This document shows, piece by piece, positions 1 to 10,381 of a stretch of DNA of 64,000 bases. A model generated the notes under the pieces. That model saw only the letters and a program-made list of their open reading frames with translations. It ran no database searches and had not been told where the DNA came from. The position numbers and the translations under genes were made by a program. Within the stretch, counting starts at the first letter, position 1. Each line of letters opens with the position of its first letter. This DNA comes from Azospirillum agricola (lineage in GTDB: Bacteria; Pseudomonadota; Alphaproteobacteria; Azospirillales; Azospirillaceae). The DNA is taken from the NCBI RefSeq assembly GCF_017876095.1, contig NZ_JAGINM010000004.1, forward strand, positions 1 to 64,000, given 5' to 3'.

Positions 1-92
1 CGTCCAGCATGAGTGCCTCCGGCCAAGATCGTTTTCTCAGATGTACAACAGGTTTCAGTTCACTCCATCACCCAGAAACTGCCAAAGTAGTA
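1..92. other. Left edge, no gene seen
   Basis: I find no start, ribosome binding site, hairpin or promoter that I can support in this stretch. The plus-strand reading frame that crosses it has no coding character and is a shadow. Confidence 0.3.
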
Positions 93-353
93 CTAGGGAC
101 GCGTGTCCTCGTTCAGCGCCATGATGCCGATGCCCATGGCGACGCTGCCGAAGGTCAGCATCAGGCTGCCATAGAGCATCACGATGGCCACGAGGCCATA
201 CTCGCTGTTGCCGATCAGCGTCGCCAGACGGGCGACGTCGAACCACAGAAGACCCGTGCCGAGCACCACGGCGCCGGCGATGCCGGACAGCAGATGCTTC
301 AGCAGGAACAGGATGGCCGCTTTTTCAAAAGGTTTCATGGCGGGATTCTTCAC
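93..353 (-). CDS. Small two-helix membrane protein, function unknown
   Basis: The 86-residue product has two clear hydrophobic segments, roughly residues 16-38 and 50-76, joined by a short polar stretch with an acidic tail, so it is probably an inner-membrane protein. I do not recognise a family. The start is GTG at 353, preceded by an AAGGG ribosome binding site eight bases upstream; an in-frame ATG at 338 is the alternative. It lies just downstream of the CinA-like gene on the same strand, 66 bases away, and may be co-transcribed with it. Nothing in the sequence indicates a specific role. Confidence 0.6.
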   Translation of the reverse strand: MKNPAMKPFEKAAILFLLKHLLSGIAGAVVLGTGLLWFDVARLATLIGNSEYGLVAIVMLYGSLMLTFGSVAMGIGIMALNEDTRP

Positions 354-419
354 GTCGAATGCCCTTGTACCCTGACGGATATGGAGCGGGGGCCGGCCCG
401 GGCAATTGATCGGAACGGC

Positions 420-1175
420 CTAGCCTTTCGTACCAACCGTCACGTTGGGCGTCCCGCCGAGCCGCCGGACGATGCCGGCCAGTTCGTCGGCGGTCGCGGC
501 CACCTCGGCCTCGTCGGTGCCGCGAAGGACCAGGCTCACGCCGAAGAAACCGTTGCGGAAATAGGGATAGCTGCCGATCTCCAGCTCCGGATGGCGGTCC
601 TGCAACGCGCCGAGCTCGGCGGCGATCACCCCTTCCGCCAGCTCGCAGGCGACGGTGCGGGCGTGCAGCTCCGGCCCGCCGGCCAGACGCGGCAGCAGCC
701 CGTCCAGCATCGCCTGCATGATGTTCGGCACCCCCGCCAGCACGAACACGTTGCCGAGCTGGAAGCCGGGCGCCTGGCTGATCGGGTTGTCGATCAGGAT
801 GCCGCCGGCCGGGATGTTGGCCATGCGCAGCCGTGCCTCGTTGAGGTGCTGGGCCGAACCGTAATGCCGCTCCAGCCGGGCGACCGCCTCCGGATTGCGC
901 TCCAGGGCCACGCCGAACGCCTTGGCGACGCAAGCCGACGTGATGTCGTCGTGGGTCGGCCCGATGCCGCCGGTGGTGAAGACGTAGGTGTAGCGGGCGC
1001 GCAGCGCGTTGACCGCCGCGACGATCTCCTCCTCGACGTCGGCGACGACGCGGGCCTCGCGCAGCCGCACGCCGATGCCCGACAGCGCCTCGGCGATGTG
1101 GCCGAGGTTGGCGTCCTTGGTGCGGCCCGACAGGATCTCGTTGCCGATGACGAGCACGGCGGCGGTGGGGTTCAT
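420..1175 (-). CDS. Competence/damage-inducible CinA-like protein, MoCF domain only
   Basis: The 251-residue protein is a stand-alone molybdopterin-binding (MoaB/Mog, MoCF) domain of the CinA N-terminal type. It opens with the typical [15 protein letters not shown] motif and carries the [11 protein letters not shown] nucleotide-binding loop at about residue 75. The C-terminal nicotinamide-nucleotide amidase domain of full CinA is absent, so this is the short form common in alphaproteobacteria. Full-length relatives act in pyridine-nucleotide salvage; the role of the short form is not established. The reading frame extends upstream to 2141, but that part is antisense to sfsA and map. The ATG at 1175 is the start that fits the family. 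It is divergent from sfsA, 57 bases away. Confidence 0.85.
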   Translation of the reverse strand: MNPTAAVLVIGNEILSGRTKDANLGHIAEALSGIGVRLREARVVADVEEEIVAAVNALRARYTYVFTTGGIGPTHDDITSACVAKAFGVALERNPEAVARLERHYGSAQHLNEARLRMANIPAGGILIDNPISQAPGFQLGNVFVLAGVPNIMQAMLDGLLPRLAGGPELHARTVACELAEGVIAAELGALQDRHPELEIGSYPYFRNGFFGVSLVLRGTDEAEVAATADELAGIVRRLGGTPNVTVGTKG

Positions 1176-1232
1176 CGCGGGGAAACTCCGGGCTGGCGCG
1201 GCGGCCGGTGGCGGGGTAGCGTCGCGCCCAAC

Positions 1233-1967
1233 ATGCGCTTTCCCACCCCCCTTCTTCAAGGCCGGCTGATCCGCCGCTACAAGCGCTTCCTGGCCGACGT
1301 CGAACTCGGCGGGGAGCCCGGTGGCGAAGTCGTGACCGTCCATGTCCCCAACTCCGGCAGCATGATCGGGCTGGACGCGCCGGGCTCGCCGGTGTGGCTG
1401 TCGCGCTCCGGCAACCCGAAGCGCAAGCTCGCCCACACGCTGGAGCTGGTCGAGCCCGCCGCCGCCTGGGGCGAGGGGCTGGTCGGCGTCAACACCGGCC
1501 ACCCCAACGCGCTGGTCGCCGCCGCCATCGCCGCCGGCACCATCCCCGAGCTGGCCGGCTACGCCCGGCTGCGGCGCGAGGTGAAATACGGCAGGAACTC
1601 CCGCATCGACGTGCTGCTGGAGGATGATTTCCGTCCGCCGGCCTATGTCGAGGTCAAGAACGTTCATCTGCGCCGCCCGTCGCGCGGCGACGGGCTGGCC
1701 GCCGAATTCCCCGACTGCGTCACCGCGCGCGGCGCCAAGCATCTGGAGGAGATGGCCGCGATGGTGGCCCAGGGCTGCCGCGCGGTGATGCTGTATCTTG
1801 TCCAGCGCACCGACTGCACCCATTTCCGGACGGCGGCCGATCTCGATCCGGCCTATGACTCCGGGCTGCGCCGCGCGCTCGAATCGGGCGTCGAGGCGCT
1901 CTGCTGGTCTTGCGCGATCACGCCCGAATCGATTGAATTGGATCGTCCGCTGCCTCTGCGCCTGTGA
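1233..1967 (+). CDS. sfsA: Sugar fermentation stimulation protein homolog
   Basis: The 244-residue product matches SfsA along its length: an N-terminal OB-like part with VHVPNSGSM, then a nuclease-like core with [13 protein letters not shown] and YVEVKNVHL. The last two hold the conserved acidic and lysine residues of a PD-(D/E)XK-type fold. SfsA was first linked to maltose metabolism in E. coli as a DNA-binding protein; its true activity is still unclear. The ATG at 1233 gives the usual length; the open frame upstream is non-coding. It is followed 67 bases later by map and then radC, an order seen in other alphaproteobacteria. Confidence 0.92.
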   Translation: MRFPTPLLQGRLIRRYKRFLADVELGGEPGGEVVTVHVPNSGSMIGLDAPGSPVWLSRSGNPKRKLAHTLELVEPAAAWGEGLVGVNTGHPNALVAAAIAAGTIPELAGYARLRREVKYGRNSRIDVLLEDDFRPPAYVEVKNVHLRRPSRGDGLAAEFPDCVTARGAKHLEEMAAMVAQGCRAVMLYLVQRTDCTHFRTAADLDPAYDSGLRRALESGVEALCWSCAITPESIELDRPLPLRL

Positions 1968-2034
1968 GGCGCCGCGTCCGCGTTCGTCACCGCCTGTCCC
2001 GCACCGCCTGTTCTGCTTTTGGGGGCTTACCGTC

Positions 2035-2850
2035 TTGGAACACAACCACGTCGAATCCAACCGTGTGCGGCTGCATGGTCCGGAGGGATTCGAAGGCATG
2101 CGCAAGGCCGGCCGCCTCGCCGCCATGACGCTCGACTTCATCGGCCCCTATGTGCAGCCGGGCGTCACCACCGGCGAGCTCGACCGCCTGCTCGAACAGT
2201 TCATCCGCGACCACGGCGCGGTGCCGGCGCCGCTCGGCTACCGGGGCTTCCCGCGCGCCAACTGCATCTCGGTCAACCACGTCGTCTGCCACGGCATCCC
2301 CGGCGACAAGCGGCTGGTCGACGGCGACATCCTGAACATCGACGTCACCCCGATCGTCGACGGCTGGTACGGCGACTCCAGCCGCATGTATCTGTGCGGC
2401 AACGTCGGCGTGAAGGCGCGCAAGCTGATCGACGTCACCTACGAGGCGCTGATGCTCGGCATCTCGGTGGTGAAGCCGGGCGCCACGCTGGGCGACATCG
2501 GCCACGCCATCCAGACCTTCGCCGAGGGCCAGCGCTATTCGGTGGTGCGCGACTTCTGCGGACACGGGCTGGGCCGGACCTTTCACGAGCCGCCGTCGGT
2601 CCTGCATTTCGGCAAGCCCGGCGAGGGCATGGTCCTGCGCGAGGGCATGATCTTCACCATCGAGCCGATGCTGAACGCCGGCCGCGCCGACGTGAAGATC
2701 CTGGGCGACGGCTGGACCGCCGTGACCAAGGACAAGTCGCTGTCCGCCCAGTTCGAGCATTCGCTCGGCGTCACCGCCGACGGGGCGGAGATCTTCACCC
2801 TCTCGCCCGAGGGGCACACCAGGCCGCCCTACCCCGAGGCGTCCGCCTGA
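2035..2850 (+). CDS. map: Methionine aminopeptidase, type I
   Basis: This cytosolic metalloprotease removes the initiator methionine from new proteins. All five metal ligands of the pita-bread fold are visible: Asp in NIDVTP, Asp in GWYGDSSRMY, His in CGHGLGRTFHEPP, Glu in FTIEPM and Glu in AQFEHSLGV. The start is uncertain. A TTG at 2035 gives 271 residues including the conserved VRLHGPEGFEGMRKAG opening, whereas the ATG at 2098 would delete part of it, so TTG is preferred. It sits between sfsA and radC. Confidence 0.92.
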   Translation: MEHNHVESNRVRLHGPEGFEGMRKAGRLAAMTLDFIGPYVQPGVTTGELDRLLEQFIRDHGAVPAPLGYRGFPRANCISVNHVVCHGIPGDKRLVDGDILNIDVTPIVDGWYGDSSRMYLCGNVGVKARKLIDVTYEALMLGISVVKPGATLGDIGHAIQTFAEGQRYSVVRDFCGHGLGRTFHEPPSVLHFGKPGEGMVLREGMIFTIEPMLNAGRADVKILGDGWTAVTKDKSLSAQFEHSLGVTADGAEIFTLSPEGHTRPPYPEASA

Positions 2851-2923
2851 CCCTTTCCGCTCGCGCCGCGGGCAAGTCCGCTGTGCCCACGCGCGGGAAG
2901 GCGGTATAGTCGTCGCCATACGA

Positions 2924-3805
2924 ATGGATGGCGACGCAACGATGGCTGCGGGAAAGACCGGGAAGAGCAAGGGCGGCAGGCCAGGAGCCGGCGGCGGGCT
3001 GGACGATTTCAGCACCCCGTCCGCCGACCTGCTGGCGGCGGTGGAGCCGGCCGGCGCCATATTGACGCCCACGGCGACACCCACGGCGGCGCCCGCCGCC
3101 GATGCGGCGGACGACGATCCCCACTACACCAACCACCGCGACCGGCTGCGCCGCCGCTTCCTCGACAAGGGCGGCGACGCGCTGGAGGATTACGAGCTGC
3201 TGGAGATGGTGCTGTTCGCCGTCAACCCGCGGCGCGACGTGAAGCCGCTGGCCAAGGCGCTGATCCGGGCCTTCGGGGACCTGTGGGGGGTGGTCAACGC
3301 GCCGGCCGAACGGCTGCGCGGCTTCAAGGCGGACGGCGTGTCGCTCGGCACCGACAACGCCGTCGCCAGCGTGCGGGTGGTGGGGGCGGCGGCGCTGCGG
3401 GCGATGCAGAAGCGGGTGATCGACCGGCCGGTGCTGGCCTCCTGGCAGGCACTGCTGGATTACTGCGCGGCGGCGATGGCGCACGAGCCGACCGAGCAGT
3501 TCCGGCTGCTGTTCCTCGACCGCAAGAACATCCTGATCGCCGACGAGGTGCAGCAGCGCGGCACCGTCGACCACACCCCGGTCTACCCGCGCGAGGTCGC
3601 CAAGCGCGCGCTGGAGCTGGCGGCCAGCGCGGTGATCCTGGTCCACAACCACCCCTCCGGCGACCCGACGCCGAGCCGCGCCGACATCGAGATGACCAAG
3701 GAGATCGTCCGCGCCGCCAACGCCGTGGGTCTGGCGGTGCACGACCACCTGATCATCGGCAAGGGCGGCAAGCACACCAGCTTCAAGGCGCAGCGGCTGC
3801 TGTAA
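2924..3805 (+). CDS. radC: RadC-family JAB-domain protein
   Basis: The 293-residue protein has a helical N-terminal UPF0758 part (HYTNHRDRLRRRF near residue 67) and a C-terminal JAB/MPN metalloprotease-like domain. That domain carries the complete metal signature HNHPSGDPTPSRAD, with an upstream conserved glutamate in the ADEVQQRGT region. A low-complexity Ala/Pro/Thr stretch of about 60 residues precedes the conserved part. Despite the name, a repair function is not supported experimentally in E. coli, and the activity is unknown. ATG at 2924 is used; an ATG at 2942 is also possible. It follows map after 73 bases. Confidence 0.9.
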   Translation: MDGDATMAAGKTGKSKGGRPGAGGGLDDFSTPSADLLAAVEPAGAILTPTATPTAAPAADAADDDPHYTNHRDRLRRRFLDKGGDALEDYELLEMVLFAVNPRRDVKPLAKALIRAFGDLWGVVNAPAERLRGFKADGVSLGTDNAVASVRVVGAAALRAMQKRVIDRPVLASWQALLDYCAAAMAHEPTEQFRLLFLDRKNILIADEVQQRGTVDHTPVYPREVAKRALELAASAVILVHNHPSGDPTPSRADIEMTKEIVRAANAVGLAVHDHLIIGKGGKHTSFKAQRLL

Positions 3806-3859
3806 GCGGAATTGCGTGGCCGGTTGCCCAATCCCGCTGAGAACCCCGTCCATCCCACC

Positions 3860-4273
3860 TCAGGACGGCATTGGATCCACCGCCGGGGCCGCGCCGACAT
3901 GCTGCACAGCCGATCCGCCGATCTCGTCCCATTCGGCTTTCGAGCCGACGAAGTTGTGCCGCACGACGCGCGACGTGGTCGGTTCATCCAGCAGCCCTGC
4001 CGGAACCCAGACGGACTCGCCCGTCCGCGTCGGGTTCGGCACATTGCTGCCGCAGACCGAGCAGAAATCGACGCGGTAGCCTGAATCCCGGACGAAGGTC
4101 CGGACGATGTCCTCTCCCGACCTCCAGGCGAAGTCCGACGCCGGGACGACGAAGGCCGCGTTGGCCGCGGCCCCGGTGACCTTCCGGCACAGGGAACAGT
4201 GGCACTGGTAGAGATCCGGGATCTCCCCCCGGATCTCGAACGACACGCCGCCGCAAAAACAGGATCCCTTCAC
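3860..4273 (-). CDS. GFA-family zinc protein (glutathione-dependent formaldehyde-activating-like)
   Basis: At 137 residues this matches the Mss4-like GFA/CENP-V fold. The zinc-binding cysteine sets are visible: CFCGG near residue 5, CHCSLCRK near residue 25 and CSVCGSN near residue 91. The founding member speeds formation of S-hydroxymethylglutathione, but most GFA proteins have no proven substrate, and there is no formaldehyde-oxidation gene nearby. It lies convergent to radC with 54 bases between, and its ATG is 43 bases from the stop of the cyclic-di-GMP gene, which is transcribed towards it. Co-transcription with that gene is possible. Confidence 0.85.
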   Translation of the reverse strand: MKGSCFCGGVSFEIRGEIPDLYQCHCSLCRKVTGAAANAAFVVPASDFAWRSGEDIVRTFVRDSGYRVDFCSVCGSNVPNPTRTGESVWVPAGLLDEPTTSRVVRHNFVGSKAEWDEIGGSAVQHVGAAPAVDPMPS

Positions 4274-4316
4274 CTTGCCTCCTCCGGCCGGCTTCCGGCC
4301 CCGTCGCCCCGCCCCG

Positions 4317-7300
4317 TCAGTTCACCGTTTCCGGCATCCGCGCCTGCTGCTGCACGAAGGCGACGAACTCGTCGAAGGGCATCGGGCGACCCAGCAGATA
4401 GCCCTGGATCTGGTCGCAGCCGAGCCCGGCCAGGCAGTGGAACTGCTCCTCCGTCTCCACCCCCTCGGCCAGGGTCTGCATCCGCAAGCTGCGCGCCATG
4501 CCGATGATCGCCTCGGCGATGGCGCCGCTGTCGGGGTCGTCGAAACGCAGCTCGCTGACGAAGGAGCGGTCGATCTTCAACTTGTCCACCCGGAAGCGCT
4601 TGAGATAGCTCAGGCTGGAATAGCCGGTGCCGAAATCGTCGATCGCCAGCGGCACCCCCATGGCGCGCAGCCGGGCGAAGGTGTCGGCCACCACGTCGGA
4701 ATCGTCCATCAGGACGCTCTCCGTCACCTCCAGCTCCAGCGATTCCGCCGGCACGCCGTAGGTCGACAGCCAGCCGGCCACCCGCTCCGCCAGCCCGGGG
4801 CGGCGCACCTGCACCGCCGACAGGTTGATGGCGATCAGCAGCTCCCGGTGCTTGCGCAGCTGAGCCGCCCGCCGGCAGGCCTCGCCGAGCACCCAGTCGC
4901 CGAGCGGCAGGATCAGGCCGGTGTCCTCGGCCACCGGGATGAACTGGCCGGGCATGATCAGCGAGCCGTCCGGCTGGCGCCAGCGCACCAGCGCCTCGGC
5001 CCCGACCAGACGGCGGCCGGCGGCCGCGAACTGCGGCTGGAAGAACAGCTCCAGCTCGTTGTTGGCCAGCGCCCGGCGCAGGTTGTTCTCCGTCCACATC
5101 CGGTCCGACGCCCGGCGGTTCAGCTCCGGCGTGAAGACATGGTAGGTGGCGCGCCCGGCCTCCTTGGCGGCGTACATCGCCATGTCGGCGTTCTTCATCA
5201 GCGCGTCGATGGTCGTGCCGTCGTCGGGATAGACGGCGACGCCGATGGAGGGCGTGACCAGCAGCTCGTGCCCGTCGATGTGGAAGGGCTCCGACAGCGC
5301 CCGCAGCACCTTGCGCGCCACCGTGCCGGCGTCGTCGGGCGTGTCCACGTCGTTGATGAGGATGATGAACTCGTCGCCGCCCTGGCGGCTGACGGTGTCG
5401 CTGGCCCGCACCGTGCCGAGCAGCCGGGCGCCGACCCCGCGCAGCAGCGTGTCGCCCACCGGGTGGCCCAGGCTGTCGTTGATCGTCTTGAAGCGGTCGA
5501 GGTCGATGAACAGCAGCCCGACCTTGGTGCCGTGGCGGCTGGCCGCCAGCATCGCGCGCTCCAGCCGGTCGCGCAGCAGGAAGCGGTTCGGCAGGTCGGT
5601 CAGGAAATCGTACTGCGCCAGATGGCGGATGCGCTCCTCCTGGGCGCGGGTCTCGGTGATGTCGGTGAAGGCGGCGATGTGGTTGACCACGGCGCCGGCC
5701 TCGCTGTGCACCACCTTGATGCTCAGCCATTCCGGAAAGACCTCGCCGCTCTTGCGGGTGTTCCAGACCTCGCCGGCCCAATGGCCGTTCTCGCGGAGCT
5801 GCGCCCACAGATCGTCGAAGAAGCGCGAGTCGTGGCGGTCGGACTTCAGGAATTTCGGGTCGCGGCCGATCGCCTCCTCCCGGCCGTAGCCGGTGATGCG
5901 GGTGAAGGCGTCGTTGACGGCGACGATCAGGTTGCGCTCGTTGGTGACGAACATGCCCTCGGCGGCGTTGTCGAACACCTTGGCCGACAGGCGCAGCTCC
6001 CATTCGGCCCGCTTGCGCTCGGAGATGTCGCGGGCGATGGCGGAATAGTAGGTCTCGCCCTCGTAGGCGATGCGGCTGGCGGTGACCTCCAGCTCCAGGG
6101 CGCGGCCGTCGGCGGTGTAGTAGACCGTCTCGTAATGGCCGGCGGCGCCCTCCCCCTCGGCGGCGAAGCGCTGCAACAGGTCGGCCTGCCCCTTGACCAG
6201 ATCCTCCAGCCGGCCGCCGAGCGCCCGGCAGCCGAAGGGGTTGACGTAGGCGATGCGCAGCTGCGCGTCGGCCAGCACGACGATCTCCGACACATGGTCG
6301 ACGAAGAAGTTGGCGAGGTAGAGCTGCCTCGCCCGCTCGCGCAGCATGCTGTCGCTGCGCCGCATGCGCAGCTGGTAGGCGCCGACGATGCGCCGGATCC
6401 AGCCGGTCACCAGCCAGGACACGCCGACCGAGGCGAGCAGCGCCAGCCCGAGGATGCCGACCGTCGTCCACACGCGCTGGTCGACGCCCCGCCGCATCTC
6501 GGCCCGCCGCTCCGCCATCGCCGCGTCGAGATCGTCGATGTAGAAGCCGGCGACCAGCACCCAGCCCCAGATCCCCGGCGCCGACACATAGGCCATCTTC
6601 GGCGTCGGCCGCCCGGTGACCGGATGCACCCAGTCGTAGCGCAGCTCGCCGCCGCCCTGCCGGCCGATCTCCAGCAGACGGCTCACCAGATCGCGCTCGG
6701 TCGCCCAGGGCAGGTCGCGCGCGTTCATGCCCTCCGACGCCGGGGCGGTGGGCGACAGCAGCACCTGCCCATCCTCGCGCAGCACGCCGACGTAGCCGGT
6801 CTCGCCGAAGCGGGAGGAGCGCAGCCGCTCCAGCGATTCCCGTTGCAGCCGCGCCTCGACCGCCCCGACGGAATCGGCGGCGCCGATCAGCCAGTCGTAG
6901 GGCTCGAAGCGGCGGACATAGGCCAGCTTCTCCACCGCCCGGTCGGGATCGTCGGGCATGCGCCAGCGGTAGCGGGCGAAGCCGCGCGCGGTCGGATCCT
7001 GGGCGGCGCGCAACAGCTCGCGCGTCACGGCGGCGACGGCCGGATCGGGATCGGCGAAGGGCGAGCGCCCCTCGCGCGCCGGCTCCGTCGGCTGCAACAC
7101 CGTGCCGCCGGCGAGGTCGGTGATGAAGTAATAGCCGCGCCCGTTGGCGAAGCGGAGGGGACGCAGGGTCTCCTTGATCGATTCACGGACCGATTCGGCC
7201 GGCAGGATGTCCTTCTCCCGCTCGTAAACGGAACGGGCGATGGCGTAGGCCTCGTCCACCTGCCCGCGGATCTGCTCCTTCAGCGCCGGTTCCGTGCGCG

Positions 7301-7559
7301 AGCGCATGTAGGCGAGGTAGGAGCGGGCGTTCTCCACCTCCTGCTCCAGCGCCTGGCGCTGCTCGCGCAGATAGCGCGCCTCCGACTGCCGCAGGTCGTT
7401 CTCGAAATCCAGCCAGTGCTGCCAGACGAAGTAGAAGCCGAGCCCAAGGACGAGGGCGGTCACCAGCGTCAGCGAGGCGAGGAATTGCAGACGGTACAGG
7501 CGGGCCTCGTCGGACGGGCGAGACGGCTCGCGCACCAACTCGGCGACGGGATCGGACAA
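4317..7559 (-). CDS. Membrane sensor Cache-PAS-PAS-GGDEF-EAL, cyclic-di-GMP turnover
   Basis: The 1080-residue protein has a transmembrane helix at about 26-46, a periplasmic Cache region at about 50-350 and a second helix at about 364-388. Two PAS domains follow (about 415-515 and 525-640), then GGDEF and EAL. The cyclase motif GGDEF is intact at about 727, with a product-inhibition RxxD (RASD) five residues before it. The EAL domain keeps EALVRW, EVTES, DDFGTGYSS, KIDRSF and EGVET, so both activities look possible. It probably senses a small periplasmic ligand and adjusts cyclic-di-GMP. A TTG at 7559 with a GGAGG site eight bases upstream is the chosen start; the open frame continues upstream to 7919 without domain support. 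Confidence 0.92.
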   Translation of the reverse strand: MSDPVAELVREPSRPSDEARLYRLQFLASLTLVTALVLGLGFYFVWQHWLDFENDLRQSEARYLREQRQALEQEVENARSYLAYMRSRTEPALKEQIRGQVDEAYAIARSVYEREKDILPAESVRESIKETLRPLRFANGRGYYFITDLAGGTVLQPTEPAREGRSPFADPDPAVAAVTRELLRAAQDPTARGFARYRWRMPDDPDRAVEKLAYVRRFEPYDWLIGAADSVGAVEARLQRESLERLRSSRFGETGYVGVLREDGQVLLSPTAPASEGMNARDLPWATERDLVSRLLEIGRQGGGELRYDWVHPVTGRPTPKMAYVSAPGIWGWVLVAGFYIDDLDAAMAERRAEMRRGVDQRVWTTVGILGLALLASVGVSWLVTGWIRRIVGAYQLRMRRSDSMLRERARQLYLANFFVDHVSEIVVLADAQLRIAYVNPFGCRALGGRLEDLVKGQADLLQRFAAEGEGAAGHYETVYYTADGRALELEVTASRIAYEGETYYSAIARDISERKRAEWELRLSAKVFDNAAEGMFVTNERNLIVAVNDAFTRITGYGREEAIGRDPKFLKSDRHDSRFFDDLWAQLRENGHWAGEVWNTRKSGEVFPEWLSIKVVHSEAGAVVNHIAAFTDITETRAQEERIRHLAQYDFLTDLPNRFLLRDRLERAMLAASRHGTKVGLLFIDLDRFKTINDSLGHPVGDTLLRGVGARLLGTVRASDTVSRQGGDEFIILINDVDTPDDAGTVARKVLRALSEPFHIDGHELLVTPSIGVAVYPDDGTTIDALMKNADMAMYAAKEAGRATYHVFTPELNRRASDRMWTENNLRRALANNELELFFQPQFAAAGRRLVGAEALVRWRQPDGSLIMPGQFIPVAEDTGLILPLGDWVLGEACRRAAQLRKHRELLIAINLSAVQVRRPGLAERVAGWLSTYGVPAESLELEVTESVLMDDSDVVADTFARLRAMGVPLAIDDFGTGYSSLSYLKRFRVDKLKIDRSFVSELRFDDPDSGAIAEAIIGMARSLRMQTLAEGVETEEQFHCLAGLGCDQIQGYLLGRPMPFDEFVAFVQQQARMPETVN

Positions 7560-7972
7560 CGGGGAACCCTCCTCAGGCGCGGATCGGGGCTTCCTCCAGC
7601 GCGCGCCGCAATTCTTGCTTAATGCTCGCAAGACTGCAACTGCCAGCGCGCAAGCACGACCGACACGCGATTTTCCGACCGAATTCCTCGCATCGTTCCG
7701 CGCCGGACCGAAAACCTCGCGGCACGATGGCGTCATCCCGGTTTCCGCTTCGCCTGTCGATAGGCGCTTATTCCCTTCGATCAGAAAGGAGCCGTTCGGG
7801 AAATTTAACCAAATTCGCGCAAAATCGTCCGAACCCCGGCATCGACCTGGCGGGGCTTTGCAACGGGGCGCTCCACGGTTATGGTCCGCGCGCGCGTGAC
7901 CCTGCGTCCGTCCCCCCAAGCCTGTCGTTCCCGAACCTGTCGCGTCAGGTCCGCATCCTTCGGAGAGTGCCG
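7560..7972. other. Divergent intergenic region between cyclic-di-GMP gene and purB
   Basis: This 413-base region separates two divergent genes and must hold both promoters. On the plus strand the best candidate for purB is listed separately. The stretch around 7798-7830 is unusually A/T-rich for this genome. I see no RNA gene, repeat or conserved small frame; the frames crossing it are shadows. Confidence 0.4.
7858..7885 (+). promoter_or_regulatory. Possible sigma-70 promoter of purB
   Basis: TTGCAA at 7858-7863 and TATGGT at 7880-7885 are separated by 16 bases, about 90 bases before the purB start. The match is moderate. Confidence 0.35.
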
Positions 7973-9268
<1,296 letters not shown>

Positions 9269-9302
9269 GGGGCTGACCGGCGGCTGCTCGTCGCCGTTCG
9301 AT

Positions 9303-9393
9303 CGTCATGGCCGGGCTTGACCCGGCCATCCACGCTGTGGCGGTTTGCCAAGCTTGCGGCCGTGGATGCCCGGATCAAGTCCGGGCATGACGC
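9303..9393. repeat. Pair of palindromic intergenic repeats
   Basis: Two related hairpins lie back to back in opposite orientation. The first has arms ATGGCCGGG (9307-9315) and CCCGGCCAT (9321-9329). The second has arms ATGCCCGG (9366-9373) and CCGGGCAT (9381-9388). Both are flanked by CGTC and CCACG. A third copy is at 9779-9810. They look like a dispersed palindromic element rather than terminators, as they lack T-runs. Confidence 0.7.
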
Positions 9394-9427
9394 TCCGTAA
9401 TTCAGAGCGGATTCTTTCGAACCGGTC

Positions 9428-9715
9428 TCAAGCAAGTCCATCGTACAAATCCGCCCATTCCGGATTGTTTTCCAGAATCAACTGGACTTTCCAGGCACGC
9501 GGCCAGTGCTTCATGTTCTTCTCACGCTGGATCGCAGTCTGGATCTCCGGATAAGGCTCGACATGCACCAAGCGCTTGAGGCCGTGCCTCTTGGTGAAGC
9601 CATCGATGGCTCCCTCCCGGTGCCCCCAGATGCGGCGGGCGAGGTTGCCGGTGACGCCGACGTACAAGGTCCCGTTCGGACGGTTGGTCAGAATATAGAC
9701 CCGGCCCCCACGCAT
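9428..9715 (-). CDS. GIY-YIG domain protein, small stand-alone type
   Basis: The 95-residue product is almost entirely one GIY-YIG nuclease domain: VYILTN and LYVGVT (the GIY and YIG equivalents), then an arginine in LARRIWGHREG and a glutamate in QTAIQREKNMKHW. Small stand-alone members of this family are common and mostly uncharacterised, and activity on DNA has been shown for only a few. The frame opens at 9817, but the extra N-terminus is translated palindromic repeat, so the ATG at 9715 before RGGRVYILTN is preferred. The gene is bracketed by palindromic repeats on both sides, which is common for this gene type. Confidence 0.75.
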   Translation of the reverse strand: MRGGRVYILTNRPNGTLYVGVTGNLARRIWGHREGAIDGFTKRHGLKRLVHVEPYPEIQTAIQREKNMKHWPRAWKVQLILENNPEWADLYDGLA

Positions 9716-9778
9716 GCCATGCCCCACCACTTCGACAACGCATCCTATGCGTGTTTTGGCATGCGGAAAATCCCTCAT

Positions 9779-9810
9779 CGTCATGCCCGGCCTTGTGCCG
9801 GGCATCCACG
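9779..9810. repeat. Third copy of the palindromic repeat
   Basis: Arms ATGCCCGGC (9783-9791) and GCCGGGCAT (9797-9805) enclose a five-base loop, with the same CGTC and CCACG flanks as the copies at 9303-9393. Confidence 0.7.
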
Positions 9811-9830
9811 GCCGCAAATTCCAACAAGAA

Positions 9831-9857
9831 GGCCCGGTGCGTCCTCCGCACCGGGCC
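9831..9857 (-). terminator. Hairpin terminator after the ATPase inhibitor gene
   Basis: A perfect 11-base-pair stem, GGCCCGGTGCG with CGCACCGGGCC, encloses a five-base loop, 38 bases beyond the stop of the minus-strand gene. The T-run is weak on both strands (TTCTT on minus, TTT on plus), so it may act in both directions. Confidence 0.55.
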
Positions 9858-9894
9858 TTTCACGTTCAGGCGCGTCAGACAGACGGCGGCCGCC

Positions 9895-10215
9895 TCACTC
9901 GGCGTTGACCTGCTGGCGGGCGAGCTCCAGCAGATGCCCCATCTCGCGCTCGACCCGGTGGTCGGAGATGTCGACGCCCCTGGCGTGCAGGTCGGCGGCC
10001 AGCCGGTCGCGGATGTCGTGCGGGCCCGGCGTGCCGATGTCCACCTCGACGATCTGCCGGGCGTAGGCCTCGGCCTCGGCCCCGCCCAGCCCCATCAGGC
10101 CGGCGGCCCACAGGCCGGCCAGCTTGTCGCGCCGCATGCGGATGCGAAAGAGCAGGTCCTCGTCGTGCTGGAACTTGTTCTCGAAAGCCTTTTCACGATC
10201 GTCGAAGGTCGTCAT
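9895..10215 (-). CDS. ATP synthase zeta-type inhibitor subunit (DUF1476)
   Basis: At 106 residues this matches the alphaproteobacterial DUF1476 family, whose Paracoccus member is the zeta subunit that blocks ATP hydrolysis by F1-ATPase. The conserved opening FDDREKAFENKF and the following MRRDKLAGLWAA are clear; in Paracoccus the N-terminal segment is the inhibitory part. It is acidic overall and helical in character. The ATG at 10215 is the family start. It is divergent from the NRDE gene and lies next to the purine cluster, well away from any atp operon genes, which are not in this window. Confidence 0.88.
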   Translation of the reverse strand: MTTFDDREKAFENKFQHDEDLLFRIRMRRDKLAGLWAAGLMGLGGAEAEAYARQIVEVDIGTPGPHDIRDRLAADLHARGVDISDHRVEREMGHLLELARQQVNAE

Positions 10216-10381
10216 GGGGACCCGGGCTCCTTGGATTGGTTTTCGCTCCCGTATAAGGATTATATAGCCGGGATGGCCCCGCCGTCACCGTTCCGCCGCA
10301 CCCCTGCTGCGGAGATTCCGTCGAGCGGCGCCATACCCTTGGGGAAAACGCCCTCGGGAACCATGAAGGACAAGGTGCGAC

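Noticed and set aside
4275..7622. Open frame of 1115 codons on the plus strand
   Set aside because: It is exactly antisense to the GGDEF-EAL gene, has no domain content and shows the Arg/Gln/His-rich composition of a shadow frame in GC-rich DNA.
9715..9817. N-terminal extension of the GIY-YIG protein
   Set aside because: The extra residues are translated palindromic repeat and do not belong to the domain.
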